In this document: piece by piece, positions 22,569 to 33,083 of the stretch | Numbering within the stretch: position 1 is the first letter of the stretch | Layout: each line of letters opens with the position of its first letter | Assembly (NCBI GenBank): GCA_963169645.1 | Contig: CAUJCO010000006.1 | Coordinates: forward strand, 1-64,000 | Direction of reading: 5' to 3' | From: Bacteroidota bacterium | GTDB lineage: Bacteria > Bacteroidota > Bacteroidia > Chitinophagales > JADIYW01 | DNA: 64,000 bases | The notes under the pieces: model-generated | Seen by the model: the letters and a program-made list of their open reading frames with translations, nothing else | Databases searched by the model: none | What the model was told of the DNA's origin: nothing | Position numbers and translations under genes: made by a program

Positions 22569-23174
22569 ATGTTGAATAAATATCATATCATACTATTAGT
22601 ATTAGTTTTCGGTTTAACCGCTTGTATAAGAAGCGAGAAAAAACCGGGTAGAGAATATATGCCGGATATGGCTGAACATATTGCGTACGAAGCAGGTTCA
22701 CCTAACCCTATCTTTAAAGATGGAAAAACAGACCAATTACCACCAGAAGGTAGTGTGGCTCGCGGTAAATATATTTATCCATTATCAGATTCTGATTATG
22801 AAAAATCTGCCACGTTAATTACCAACCCATTCAATTTCTCTAAAGAAGAAATCAGTGGTGAAGGAAAGCATTTATATACAATCAATTGTGCTATTTGCCA
22901 TGGCGATAAAGGAGATGGTCAAGGACATTTACCTGAAATAAATAAATTTCCGCCACCACCATCCTATTTAAATGAACCATTACTTTCTTTACCGGATGGT
23001 AAAAGATACCATACTGTTATGTACGGTAAAGGGATGATGGGTTCTTATGCATCTCAATTAGATCATAGAGAAAGATGGTTGGTTTTAAGTTATGTAAAAA
23101 CATTACAAGGTAAAGATGCATCCGCAGCAACTACTGCAAGTGCACCAGCAACAGACTCAACAAAAACAAAATAA
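22569..23174 (+). CDS. actE: Alternative complex III subunit E, monoheme cytochrome c lipoprotein
   Basis: INCAICHGDKGDGQGHL heme motif; lipobox LTAC. Confidence 0.9.
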   Translation: MLNKYHIILLVLVFGLTACIRSEKKPGREYMPDMAEHIAYEAGSPNPIFKDGKTDQLPPEGSVARGKYIYPLSDSDYEKSATLITNPFNFSKEEISGEGKHLYTINCAICHGDKGDGQGHLPEINKFPPPPSYLNEPLLSLPDGKRYHTVMYGKGMMGSYASQLDHRERWLVLSYVKTLQGKDASAATTASAPATDSTKTK

Positions 23175-23195
23175 TAAACTTTAATATAGTTATAG

Positions 23196-24506
23196 ATGAA
23201 TACGTATATCTTTGATTCAAGTACTAAAAAAAACATACTTATCGCGTTTGGTATAGGTGTTTTGTTGTTGTTAATCGGAATTTTCTCCTATAATTCAGGT
23301 GCTTCAACAGGTCATGGTGATGATAAACATGCAGTACATGCCTCTGCTAAAGATGCAACACATACTACCGTAACGGAAGGTGCAGAACATGGACATGGTC
23401 ACGAGGCTCCAACCGTAAGAACAGCTTTAATTGCGAATTCATATAATGTATTCTATTATTTCTTCTATATTGCTTTAGGTGCAATTTTTATTTTAGCAGC
23501 AGCAAATGTAGCTTGGGGCGGCTGGCAAATTCAAGTACAGAAAATTACATTAGCAATGACCGTTCCAATTGTTGTGTTTTTAGCGTTATTATTTGTAATG
23601 TTTTTCGCATTTAATCACGATATTTTTCATTGGACACATGAGTCGTTATATGTAAAAGGAAGTGATACTTTTGATGAGGTTTTAAATATTAAGAAGGATT
23701 TTTTAAATATGAAAACTTTTTGGGCATTTACAATTGTAATTGCAATTAGTTGTGTATGGATTGTTATAAAATTCTGGAATACATTAACAAAAATGGATAC
23801 CAATCCATCTCGTAAATTATTCTCTTCTAGCCGAGTTGTTTCTGCGGTATCAATTGTAGTTATTTCTTTCTTGATTAATACATTTGCAACTTGGTTGTGG
23901 TCAATGTCTATTCAACCACATTGGTATAGTACCATGTTTACGTGGAATACTATGGCAGGTGCTTGCGTTGCAGCATTGTCTATTATGCTTTTATTTATGC
24001 ATTATTTAAAAGCAAAAGGATATTTACCTAACGTAAATGAAAATCACGAACACGATGTAGCTAAATTGATGTTTGCTATTAGTATATTCTGGTGTTATAC
24101 ATGGTTTGCTCAGTATATGTTGATTTGGTATGCTAATATTCCGGAAGAAACTGAATATTTCCGTTTAAGAAGAAACTTGGATAACTATGGTATTTTATTC
24201 CATGGTTCTTGGGTGATGAACTTTATTATTCCATTTTTTGTATTGATGACGAGAAATGCAAAACGTAAAAAAGCCATTACTATTTTCTGTGCAATTGTGA
24301 TTATTTTAGGTCAATTTGGTGCATTCTTCTTAATGAATTGTCCTCCATTATTACCGAAAGGTGGATTTGGCCTAATTAGCATTGGTTTATTATTGATATT
24401 TGGTAGTATATTTACATATATCACGTTGATGATGTTAGCAAAAGTAAAAGACTTATCATCTACAACGCATCCATATTATAAAGAAAGTTATAATCTACAT
24501 ATTTAA
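23196..24506 (+). CDS. actF: Alternative complex III subunit F, quinone-binding-type membrane subunit
   Basis: Multi-TM protein in the act operon; IFWCYTWFAQYMLIWYANIPEETEYFRLR. Confidence 0.9.
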   Translation: MNTYIFDSSTKKNILIAFGIGVLLLLIGIFSYNSGASTGHGDDKHAVHASAKDATHTTVTEGAEHGHGHEAPTVRTALIANSYNVFYYFFYIALGAIFILAAANVAWGGWQIQVQKITLAMTVPIVVFLALLFVMFFAFNHDIFHWTHESLYVKGSDTFDEVLNIKKDFLNMKTFWAFTIVIAISCVWIVIKFWNTLTKMDTNPSRKLFSSSRVVSAVSIVVISFLINTFATWLWSMSIQPHWYSTMFTWNTMAGACVAALSIMLLFMHYLKAKGYLPNVNENHEHDVAKLMFAISIFWCYTWFAQYMLIWYANIPEETEYFRLRRNLDNYGILFHGSWVMNFIIPFFVLMTRNAKRKKAITIFCAIVIILGQFGAFFLMNCPPLLPKGGFGLISIGLLLIFGSIFTYITLMMLAKVKDLSSTTHPYYKESYNLHI

Positions 24507-24518
24507 AAACAGTCAGAA

Positions 24519-25574
24519 ATGTCAATTATATTAGGCTTATTAACGTTAGTGTTATTGTACATCGTAATTGTACAAATCAGTAAAGCGTCCGATTTAATTA
24601 AAACGCTACGTTCAGGCGTAGAACAAGAAGAATCACATGAAAAAAGTGCGTTGTTTTTATCCGTCTTAGGATTTGGTATTCTAATCTTTACGTTAGTTTC
24701 CAGTTATATTTATGCACCAACCTTGTTGCCGAAACCAGCGTCAGAACAAGGTGTTTGGATTAATAATTTAATGAATGTTACATTAATTCTAACCGGAATT
24801 GTATTTGTGTTGACGCATATCGCATTATTTTGGTTTGTGTACAAGTATCATTATAGTAAAGGTAGAAAAGCCTATTTCTATTCACACAATAATAAATTAG
24901 AAATCATTTGGACTGTTGTGCCTTCTGCTGTTCTTACATTATTAATAGTTTTTGGTATTCAAAAATGGTTTAAAATATTTTCGCCGGCACCTAAAGATGC
25001 AATCGTAATCGAGGTTACCGGAAAGCAATATTCTTGGGTTGTTCGCTATGCAGGAAGAGATAAAATGTTAGGTGCTAGAGATTTTGCTTTAGTAAAAGGA
25101 GATAACGAATTAGGTATTAACTGGAATGACCGCAAAAGTCAAGACGACTTTATGCCGGATGAAATTGTAATTCCCGTAAATAAACCGGTATCTATTAATA
25201 TTGGTGCCTTAGATGTTATTCATAATTTCTATTTACCTCATTTTCGTTTAATGATGTCTGCCGTTCCGGGTGTTCCTACGCACTTGTGGTTTCGACCAAC
25301 GGTAACTACAGAAGAAATGAGAAAAGAATTGAACAATCCTAAATTTGATTATGTAGTAGCTTGTAATAAACTTTGTGGTTCTGGTCACTATAATATGCAA
25401 AAGAAAGTAGTTGTAGTTTCAGAAGAAGAGTATGAGAAGTGGGTGAAAACACAACGTTCTTACTATTATTCTATTGTAAAACCGGCTATGAAAGATGGTA
25501 GCTTTGTATTAGAAACACCGGTTTCTGAAGCAAAATCTAAATTGAATTCTTCTTCAAATAATGCTAAACATTAA
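24519..25574 (+). CDS. coxB: Cytochrome c oxidase subunit II
   Basis: CuA site CNKLCGSGHYNM; two N-terminal TMs; no C-terminal CxxCH domain. Confidence 0.95.
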   Translation: MSIILGLLTLVLLYIVIVQISKASDLIKTLRSGVEQEESHEKSALFLSVLGFGILIFTLVSSYIYAPTLLPKPASEQGVWINNLMNVTLILTGIVFVLTHIALFWFVYKYHYSKGRKAYFYSHNNKLEIIWTVVPSAVLTLLIVFGIQKWFKIFSPAPKDAIVIEVTGKQYSWVVRYAGRDKMLGARDFALVKGDNELGINWNDRKSQDDFMPDEIVIPVNKPVSINIGALDVIHNFYLPHFRLMMSAVPGVPTHLWFRPTVTTEEMRKELNNPKFDYVVACNKLCGSGHYNMQKKVVVVSEEEYEKWVKTQRSYYYSIVKPAMKDGSFVLETPVSEAKSKLNSSSNNAKH

Positions 25575-25624
25575 GATTTTATTTAGGATTATTAAAACAA
25601 ACATTAAACGTATAAACTAATAAT

Positions 25625-27451
25625 ATGCAAACGTCAGCAGTAGTGGAATCAAATGTAGGTGAACATACACACGGTCATGGAAATGGCGGTGGACATCACC
25701 ATACAGAAACCTTCATTTCAAAATATATTTTTAGTACAGACCACAAAACAATTGGTAAGCAATTCCTTACCTTGGGTATGCTTTGGGCAATTATCGGTGG
25801 TGGTATGTCGGTATTATTCAGGATACAATTAGGTTGGCCGGATGAAACTTTCCCTATATTGGAACGCGTATTTTCTTCTTGGTTTACAGATGGAAAATTA
25901 AATCCGGAAGCATACTATTCATTAGTAACGATGCACGGTACTATCATGGTATTCTTTGTATTAACTGCAAGTTTGAGTGGTACGTTTGCCAACGTATTAA
26001 TTCCATTACAAATTGGTGCTAGAGATATGGCTTCACCATTAATGAATGCATTATCTTTTTGGATTTTTGCATTAGCAAGCGTGGTTATGTTCTCTTCTTT
26101 ATTCTTACCTACTGGTGCTCCATCTGCCGGTTGGACTATCTATCCGCCATTAAGTGCATTACCGCAAACATCACCCGGTTCCGGTGATGGTATGACAGTT
26201 TGGTTAATTGCAATGGTATTGTTTGTAGTGTCTACTTTATTAGGTGGTTTGAACTATGTTTCTACAATTTTAAACTTACGTACGAAAGGTATGTCTATGT
26301 TTAAATTGCCACTTACAGTTTGGGCATTGTTTTTCACAGCAATCATCGGTATTTTATCATTCCCTGTTTTAGTTGCTTGCGTAGTTTTATTAATTTTTGA
26401 TAGAGGTTTAGGTACAAGTTTCTATCTTTCTAATATCGTAATTGGTGGTAAAGCATTGCCATTTGCAGGCGGTTCTCCCATCTTATTCCAACATTTATTT
26501 TGGTTCTTAGGACATCCGGAGGTTTATATTGTTATTTTGCCGGCGATGGGTATGGTTTCAGAAATATTAGCTATCCATTCTCGCAAACCAATATTTGGAT
26601 ATAAAGCAATGATATTCTCTTTATTAGGTATCACTGTGTTGAGCTTTATCGTATGGGCACACCACATGTTCCTTTCCGGTATGAATCCGTTCTTAGGTTC
26701 AATGTTTACCTTGTTCACGTTGTTAATTGCAATTCCATCCTCTATTAAAGTATTTAACTGGTTAACTACTTTATGGCGCGGTAATATTCGAATGACGTCG
26801 CCATCAATTTTTGCAATCGGATTTGTATCCTTATTTATTTCAGGTGGTTTAACAGGTATTTGGCTTGGTAACTCTACCGTAGATATTCAATTACATGATA
26901 CATACTTTGTGGTTGCTCACTTCCATATCGTAATGGGTGTAGCGGCATTCTTTGGTATGTTTGCTGGTGTATATCATTGGTTCCCGCGTATGTTTGGTCG
27001 TATGATGAATGAAACGTTAGGATATATCCACTTTACAATTACTTTTATTGGAGCTTATTTAATCTTCTGGCCAATGCATTTCTTGGGTATGGCTGGTGTT
27101 CCAAGAAGATATTATTCTTTCAACGAGATAGAAGCATTTTCGCAATATGCTGATTTAAATAAATTAATTAGTGTTGCAGTTATCGTTACATTCTTAGCTC
27201 AATTTATCTTCTTGATAAACTTTGTTTGGAGTATGTTTAAAGGTAAAAAAGCAACACAAAATCCATGGAATGCAACTACATTAGAGTGGACTTCTCCAAT
27301 TGAAGGTGTACATGGAAACTGGGAAGGAGATTTACCGGAAGTACACCGTTGGGCGTACGACTATAGCAGATATGCAGATAAAGAAGAAGATTTTATTATG
27401 CAAACAACGCCTATTTCGGAAGAAGAAAAGAAAAACTATAATCAACATTAA
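25625..27451 (+). CDS. coxA: Cytochrome c oxidase subunit I
   Basis: HLFWFLGHPEVYIVILPAMGMVSEIL; VWAHHMFLSGMNP; HDTYFVVAHFHIVMG. Confidence 0.98.
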   Translation: MQTSAVVESNVGEHTHGHGNGGGHHHTETFISKYIFSTDHKTIGKQFLTLGMLWAIIGGGMSVLFRIQLGWPDETFPILERVFSSWFTDGKLNPEAYYSLVTMHGTIMVFFVLTASLSGTFANVLIPLQIGARDMASPLMNALSFWIFALASVVMFSSLFLPTGAPSAGWTIYPPLSALPQTSPGSGDGMTVWLIAMVLFVVSTLLGGLNYVSTILNLRTKGMSMFKLPLTVWALFFTAIIGILSFPVLVACVVLLIFDRGLGTSFYLSNIVIGGKALPFAGGSPILFQHLFWFLGHPEVYIVILPAMGMVSEILAIHSRKPIFGYKAMIFSLLGITVLSFIVWAHHMFLSGMNPFLGSMFTLFTLLIAIPSSIKVFNWLTTLWRGNIRMTSPSIFAIGFVSLFISGGLTGIWLGNSTVDIQLHDTYFVVAHFHIVMGVAAFFGMFAGVYHWFPRMFGRMMNETLGYIHFTITFIGAYLIFWPMHFLGMAGVPRRYYSFNEIEAFSQYADLNKLISVAVIVTFLAQFIFLINFVWSMFKGKKATQNPWNATTLEWTSPIEGVHGNWEGDLPEVHRWAYDYSRYADKEEDFIMQTTPISEEEKKNYNQH

Positions 27452-27465
27452 TACTGAAATTCAAC

Positions 27466-28386
27466 TTGAAGACATTGAAACAAGAAGCATTACATATTGA
27501 AAAGTTGTCCTTAAGTAAACTTATTTACTTAAAGGTGAAAGATATTATGTTATTGACTAAATTTCGTCTTTCGTCTTTAGTAGTTTTTTCTGCAGTAATG
27601 TCATTTTTATTGGCTTCACAGCATGGAAAAGTAGATATAGTTCAAGTTGTTTTAATTGCATTAGGTGGTTTCTTAGTAACAGCTTCGTCTAATACATTTA
27701 ATCAAATTTTAGAGAAAGATACCGACAAATTAATGGAAAGAACGAAAGATCGTCCATTACCTGCCGGAAGAATGAAACTAATTGAAGCTTATTTAATAGC
27801 AGGAATTTGTGGCGTTGCCGGAATTTCAATATTAGGTATTTTCTTCAATCCTATCAGTGGTTTTTTAGGTGCATTAGCACTGATTTCTTACGCATTTATT
27901 TATACACCATTTAAAAAAATCAGCCCGATTGCCGTTTTTATTGGTGCAGTACCGGGTTCTATGCCGTTATTAATAGGTTGGACAGCAGCTACCGGAAACA
28001 TTGGAGTAGGTGGAATTTTATTATTTGCTGTTCAATTTTTTTGGCAAATACCTCATTTTTGGTCTATTGCTTGGTTATTAAATGACGATTATAAAAAAGC
28101 AGGCTATTACTTATTGCCATCTTCAGTAGGATTAAAAAATAGAGGTACTGCATTTCAAAATGTACCTTATTTAATTTGTTTGTTAGCCATCAGTGCTTTA
28201 CCATATGCCTTTGGTATTACCGGAGTGGTTTCCTTATTTATTTCATTAATTGCCGGTGTTTATTTCTTAATTCAAGGAATCCAATTAACTATTGATCTAA
28301 GTGATAAAAGTGCAAGAAAATTAATGTTTGCATCGTTCATTTATATTCCGGTTGTTTTTATATCTTATGTTTTAGATAAAATTTAA
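27466..28386 (+). CDS. ctaB: Protoheme IX farnesyltransferase (heme O synthase)
   Basis: SSNTFNQILEKDTDKLMERTKDRPLPAGRM; UbiA family; listed start is TTG, true start uncertain. Confidence 0.93.
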   Translation: MKTLKQEALHIEKLSLSKLIYLKVKDIMLLTKFRLSSLVVFSAVMSFLLASQHGKVDIVQVVLIALGGFLVTASSNTFNQILEKDTDKLMERTKDRPLPAGRMKLIEAYLIAGICGVAGISILGIFFNPISGFLGALALISYAFIYTPFKKISPIAVFIGAVPGSMPLLIGWTAATGNIGVGGILLFAVQFFWQIPHFWSIAWLLNDDYKKAGYYLLPSSVGLKNRGTAFQNVPYLICLLAISALPYAFGITGVVSLFISLIAGVYFLIQGIQLTIDLSDKSARKLMFASFIYIPVVFISYVLDKI

Positions 28387-28390
28387 TGAG

Positions 28391-29017
28391 ATGTCAACAG
28401 AAGCATTAAAATATAAAGTGAATTCACAAGGTGCTCATCGTTTTACGATGTATTTGTTTATTGTTACTACTTCAATGACATTTGCCGGATTTACGAGTGC
28501 TTTTATTGTACAAAAAGGAAAAGGCGGTGCTTGGACTTCGTTTCCTATTCCTTTTGTATTTTTAATTTCTACTTTATTAATTATAGCAAGTAGTATTTTT
28601 TTACATTTTGCACATAAAGCAAATCAAGTAGGTAATCTTCGTAAAACAACTTTTGGGTTGTTAATTACCGTAATTTTAGGTTGTTTGTTTTGTGTTAGTC
28701 AAATTATAGGTTGGACACAATTAAACGATGCCGGTGTTTATTTGTCTTTCAATCCAAATCCGGCAGGACCGTATTTTTTAGTAATAACGTTTATGCATGC
28801 CATACACGTAATTGCCGCAATTGTTTTCTTAATTATTGCTTTTTTCCATGCTTCTTATTTATTAAAAAAATCGGATAGCAGTACTATTTTAAATGAAATT
28901 GAATCCAATCAAAGTGGAATGCTCCGTGTTAGAACAGATTTATTATCCTTGTTTTGGCATTATATGGGTATTCTTTGGATATATTTATACATCTTTTTAA
29001 CTTTCAATCTTAAATAG
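28391..29017 (+). CDS. Cytochrome c oxidase subunit III family protein
   Basis: Heme-copper oxidase subunit III-like: QLNDAGVYLSFNPNPAGPYFLVITFMHAIHVIAAIVFL...LSLFWHYMGILWIYLYIFL. Confidence 0.85.
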   Translation: MSTEALKYKVNSQGAHRFTMYLFIVTTSMTFAGFTSAFIVQKGKGGAWTSFPIPFVFLISTLLIIASSIFLHFAHKANQVGNLRKTTFGLLITVILGCLFCVSQIIGWTQLNDAGVYLSFNPNPAGPYFLVITFMHAIHVIAAIVFLIIAFFHASYLLKKSDSSTILNEIESNQSGMLRVRTDLLSLFWHYMGILWIYLYIFLTFNLK

Positions 29018-29032
29018 ATAAATTCGTTCGTA

Positions 29033-29782
29033 ATGGCAGAAACATTAGACATACAAGAGCACAAAGTAGAGGAGCATCTTCAATTACCAACACCGGACAA
29101 TGGTGAAGGCGGTGAAAAAACCGTAATGGACATGAGTTATGGAAAAACCATGATGTGGTATTTCCTTTTGTCAGATGCATTTACCTTTTCAGCATTCTTA
29201 ATTGCGTATGCTGCAATTCGTTTAGGACAGCCTTGGTGGCCCAATCCAAATGTAGTATTTAAATCTTTCCCTTTTATGCATGAAGCAAACGCTCCATTAG
29301 GATTTGTTTCTGTAATGACATTCGTTTTAATTTTAAGTTCTGTGGCTGTAGTACGTGCAGTACAAGAAGGGCATAGAATGAACCAAAAAGGTGTTGCAAT
29401 TTGGATGTTAGGTGGTATTGTAGGTGGTTTATTTTTCTTAGGTTGCCAAGCTTGGGAATGGAATAACTTAATTCACGAAGGATTAAGACCATTTTATAAC
29501 CCATTCGGACCGGATGCAAACGGATTAACACATTTAGTTCACGAGCATTCTATTGTTTCTCCGGGACCTATTGCATTTGGTGCGTTGTTTTTCGGAATTA
29601 CCGGTTTTCACGGTTTCCACGTATTCACCGGTGTTTGCATCAATGTTTGGGCATTTTTTGCAACCATCAACGGAACATTCCAAAAAAGAGGACACTATGA
29701 AATGATTGAGAAAGTAGGTTTATACTGGCACTTTGTAGATTTAGTTTGGGTGTTTGTATTCTTAGCGTTCTATTTAATGTAA
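29033..29782 (+). CDS. coxC: Cytochrome c oxidase subunit III
   Basis: FFGITGFHGFHVFTGVCINVWAF...VGLYWHFVDLVWVFVFLAFYL. Confidence 0.93.
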   Translation: MAETLDIQEHKVEEHLQLPTPDNGEGGEKTVMDMSYGKTMMWYFLLSDAFTFSAFLIAYAAIRLGQPWWPNPNVVFKSFPFMHEANAPLGFVSVMTFVLILSSVAVVRAVQEGHRMNQKGVAIWMLGGIVGGLFFLGCQAWEWNNLIHEGLRPFYNPFGPDANGLTHLVHEHSIVSPGPIAFGALFFGITGFHGFHVFTGVCINVWAFFATINGTFQKRGHYEMIEKVGLYWHFVDLVWVFVFLAFYLM

Positions 29783-29819
29783 TCAATTTAATTTTTAAAA
29801 TCTATAAAATAATAATACT

Positions 29820-30146
29820 ATGGCAGGACACATGTCAGACGAACAATATAAATCAGCGGTAAAAGCAGTTTGGACTGCAACAGCCATTTTATCCGTAGTT
29901 ACCGTAGTGGAAGTGGTAGTAGCTTTAACGGTTGGTCACTTGTTACCAAAATTTGTATTAAACTCATTTTTCGTTATTGCGAGTGTGGCTAAAGCATTTT
30001 TCATTATCGGTGAGTTTATGCACTTAAAATATGAGAAACGCGTTTTCATACTTTCTTTAGGTTTACCTTTATTGTTTTTAGTGTGGACACTCATCGCATT
30101 GGCAGTAGAAGGAAACTACTGGAATACGTTGAATTTCCCTAAATAA
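29820..30146 (+). CDS. Cytochrome c oxidase subunit IV-like small membrane protein
   Basis: 108 aa, three TMs; AFFIIGEFMHLKYEKRVFILSLGLPLLFLVWTLIAL; operon position. Confidence 0.8.
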   Translation: MAGHMSDEQYKSAVKAVWTATAILSVVTVVEVVVALTVGHLLPKFVLNSFFVIASVAKAFFIIGEFMHLKYEKRVFILSLGLPLLFLVWTLIALAVEGNYWNTLNFPK

Positions 30147-30154
30147 TTTATTCA

Positions 30155-30877
30155 TTGAATTTAAAAAATAAACTCGGATTTGTTGCTGCTATTATCGTAG
30201 TAGTCGCATTTCCGATTATTTTTTTTATAGTATTCTATTACCTAAATGACCATCGACCTGTTTTAGATACCAAAACATGTTTGCCAATTTATGGTCCGAA
30301 AGAACCATTTGAATCGAAAGATAAAAACGGGAAAGTTTTTATCGATACTGCATATTTTAAAGTGCCTGATTTTTCCTTTATTAATCAAAATGGATTAACC
30401 ATTACACAAGATACAATGGATGGAAAAGTTACCGTGGTGGATTTCTTCTTCACGACGTGTAAAACGATTTGTATTGATATGACAAGCAACTTACACAAAG
30501 TGCAAGAGAAATTTGTGAATGATAGAGATGTGCGTATCTTGTCGCATACCGTGGACCCGGAAACGGATTCCGTAAAACAATTATTTAATTATGCCATCGA
30601 AAAAGATGTAAACTCTAAGATGTGGCATTTGTTAACAGGCGATAAGAAAGCCATTTATCATCAAGCAAGATATGGTTATTTTATAACCGCCGATAAAGGC
30701 GATGGCGGTCCGGCTGATTTTATCCACGATAATCATTTAGTTTTAATTGATAAAGAAAGACGCATTCGTGGTTATTACGACGGAACCGATAAAGTAGCGG
30801 TAGAACAACTATTAAAGGATATTCAGATGTTGTTGGTGAGTTATATCGCTCCAAAATCGAAAGCTACTTCCAAATAA
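30155..30877 (+). CDS. SCO1/SenC family copper metallochaperone/thioredoxin-fold protein
   Basis: VTVVDFFFTTCKTICIDMTSNLHKVQEKF (CxxxC) and distal DFIHDNHLVLIDKERRIRGYYDG; start listed as TTG. Confidence 0.9.
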   Translation: MNLKNKLGFVAAIIVVVAFPIIFFIVFYYLNDHRPVLDTKTCLPIYGPKEPFESKDKNGKVFIDTAYFKVPDFSFINQNGLTITQDTMDGKVTVVDFFFTTCKTICIDMTSNLHKVQEKFVNDRDVRILSHTVDPETDSVKQLFNYAIEKDVNSKMWHLLTGDKKAIYHQARYGYFITADKGDGGPADFIHDNHLVLIDKERRIRGYYDGTDKVAVEQLLKDIQMLLVSYIAPKSKATSK

Positions 30878-30944
30878 TATATTCATCTTTTCTAAACTAT
30901 ATTTCATTTTTTTTGTTTTTTCAATTTAGAATAGTTGTTGTTAT

Positions 30945-31508
30945 ATGAGTACAAATAATAAAGACGCTTTTAAACCTATTTTACCTAAAAATGATAAAGT
31001 AGCATATTGGTGTATCGGTGTTTTTTCATTTATTATTTTTATGGCAATAACCGCTTTAGCTCGTGTAAAAATACCAGTAAACCCAAGTTTTGACGCACAT
31101 ATTTTCGCATTTCTAAATGCAACTATCAATTCGATGGTGTCAATATTATTGCCGTTAGGTGTTTATTTTGCAAAACAAAAAAAATACGATTGGCATAAAA
31201 AAGTAATGATGTTGGCAATTGTGTTGTCTTCCTTATTTTTAATCAGTTATGTATTACATCATCTTTTAACGGATTCCACTTCGTATCCAAAAGATGCCGG
31301 AAATATCAAATACTTTTATTACTTTATTTTGTTTACACATATACCGTTGGCAGGAATTATTTTGCCATTTATTTTAATGACAGCTTACAGAGCCATGATT
31401 GCAGAGTTTCCTCAGCATAAAAAAATTGCTCGCATTACGTTCCCAATTTGGTGGTATGTAAGTATAACCGGTGTAATAGTGTATTGGATGATTTCTCCAT
31501 ATTATTAA
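30945..31508 (+). CDS. DUF420 family membrane protein
   Basis: Four-TM protein with HKKVMMLAIVLSSLFLISYVLHH...FTHIPLAGIILPFILMTAYRA, adjacent to cox/SCO genes. Confidence 0.8.
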   Translation: MSTNNKDAFKPILPKNDKVAYWCIGVFSFIIFMAITALARVKIPVNPSFDAHIFAFLNATINSMVSILLPLGVYFAKQKKYDWHKKVMMLAIVLSSLFLISYVLHHLLTDSTSYPKDAGNIKYFYYFILFTHIPLAGIILPFILMTAYRAMIAEFPQHKKIARITFPIWWYVSITGVIVYWMISPYY

Positions 31509-31554
31509 ATAGTATTTACAAAAAAAATTACATCGTTTTTTTTATCTTTACTAT

Positions 31555-31782
31555 ATGAAAGCAACACGCGTTTTTACTTTTTTCAGTTTTGTTTGGATGT
31601 TGTTTTTGACAACAGCAACACAAGCACAATGTGCCATGTGTAAAGGCTCTGTGCAAACTTCTGAGTACGCTAAAAGCATCAATAGCGGTATTGAATATCT
31701 ATTAGCTTTCCCAATTATTTTGGTTGGTGGCGTGGCATATATTTGGTACAAAAAAAGAAACGAATTTAAGCAAGTGAATTAA
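31555..31782 (+). CDS. Small conserved membrane protein with CxxC motif
   Basis: 75 aa; signal sequence, QCAMCKGSVQTSEYAKSINSGIEYLLAFPIILVGGVAYIW. Confidence 0.65.
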   Translation: MKATRVFTFFSFVWMLFLTTATQAQCAMCKGSVQTSEYAKSINSGIEYLLAFPIILVGGVAYIWYKKRNEFKQVN

Positions 31783-31832
31783 ATCTACTTTAATTCAAAT
31801 CATTTTCCTGATATTATTCGTACTATTGCAGT

Positions 31833-33083
31833 ATGTCTGTATTTTCTATTCAAAAGCCGGTTTTATCCAATATTGAAATAGCAATTCAATTAAATGGTTC
31901 TAAAAGTATTAGCAATCGTGTTTTGATTATTGATGCCATTTGCCAACATCAAATTCCAATAGAGAATTTATCCAATGCAGATGATACGGTGTTTTTGCAA
32001 CGTATTTTACAATCTAACGAATCGGTGTTAGATGCCGGTGCCGGTGGCACTACATTTCGTTTTTTAACTGCATTTTTGGCTACGCAAGAAGGTCGTGAGT
32101 GTGTATTGACCGGAAGTGAGCGAATGCAACAACGTCCAATCCGAATTCTGGTCGATGCACTTCGACAATTAGGTGCAGATATATCGTATGAAAATCAAGA
32201 TGGATTTCCACCGCTACGTATTAGAGGAAAAAAAATAAAAGGTGGAAAAATTAGTTTGCCTGCAGATACGTCCTCTCAATATATCACGGCATTATTGTTA
32301 ATTGCTCCAACATTGGAAGAAGGTTTGGAATTGGAATTAATTGGTACAATTGTTTCTGTTCCATACATAAAAATGACCTTGAAAATGATGGAATATTTTG
32401 GTGTTACAACTTCCTTCATTGACAATAAAATTGTGGTAAAGAGTGGCAACTATCAACCCAGACCATTTTTTGTAGAATGCGATTGGAGTGCTGCATCGTA
32501 TTTTTATTCCATTGCTGTTTTAGCATCTTCTGCTAAAATTGAATTACAAGGTTTAACGAACCAGCAAATACAAGGAGATTCCGTTATAGCATCCATTGCA
32601 TCCAATTTTGGCATAGAAACTATTTATAATGAGAAGTCGATTGAACTTATAAAAAAACACCATAACACTATTACTTCTTTTTCGTATGATTTTTTAGAAT
32701 GTCCGGATTTAGCACAAACAGTAGTAGCATTTTGTGCAGCTTCAAAAGTAGAAATGCATTGCAATGGTTTACAAACCTTGCGTATTAAAGAAACCGATAG
32801 AATAAGTGCCTTAGATGTTGAATTGAGAAAATTGGGATTAGCTACTTTAACAGAAGTTGATGTAAACCATTGGCATTTACAACAATTGCCGGAAAATACG
32901 ATTGATACAAAAAACGTTACAATTGCTACGTACGAAGATCATCGCATGGCAATGTCGTTTGCACCTTTGGCACTTTCATTAGGTACGATACGAATAGCAG
33001 AACCGAATGTTGTTACTAAGTCGTATCCGTTATTTTGGGAAGATTTGAAAAAAATGGGATTTGTTATTGCAACAACTCTCTAA
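31833..33083 (+). CDS. aroA: 3-phosphoshikimate 1-carboxyvinyltransferase
   Basis: LNGSKSISNRVLIID; DAGAGGTTFRFLTAFLA; LRIKETDRISALDVELRKLG; EDHRMAMSFAPLAL. Confidence 0.95.
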   Translation: MSVFSIQKPVLSNIEIAIQLNGSKSISNRVLIIDAICQHQIPIENLSNADDTVFLQRILQSNESVLDAGAGGTTFRFLTAFLATQEGRECVLTGSERMQQRPIRILVDALRQLGADISYENQDGFPPLRIRGKKIKGGKISLPADTSSQYITALLLIAPTLEEGLELELIGTIVSVPYIKMTLKMMEYFGVTTSFIDNKIVVKSGNYQPRPFFVECDWSAASYFYSIAVLASSAKIELQGLTNQQIQGDSVIASIASNFGIETIYNEKSIELIKKHHNTITSFSYDFLECPDLAQTVVAFCAASKVEMHCNGLQTLRIKETDRISALDVELRKLGLATLTEVDVNHWHLQQLPENTIDTKNVTIATYEDHRMAMSFAPLALSLGTIRIAEPNVVTKSYPLFWEDLKKMGFVIATTL

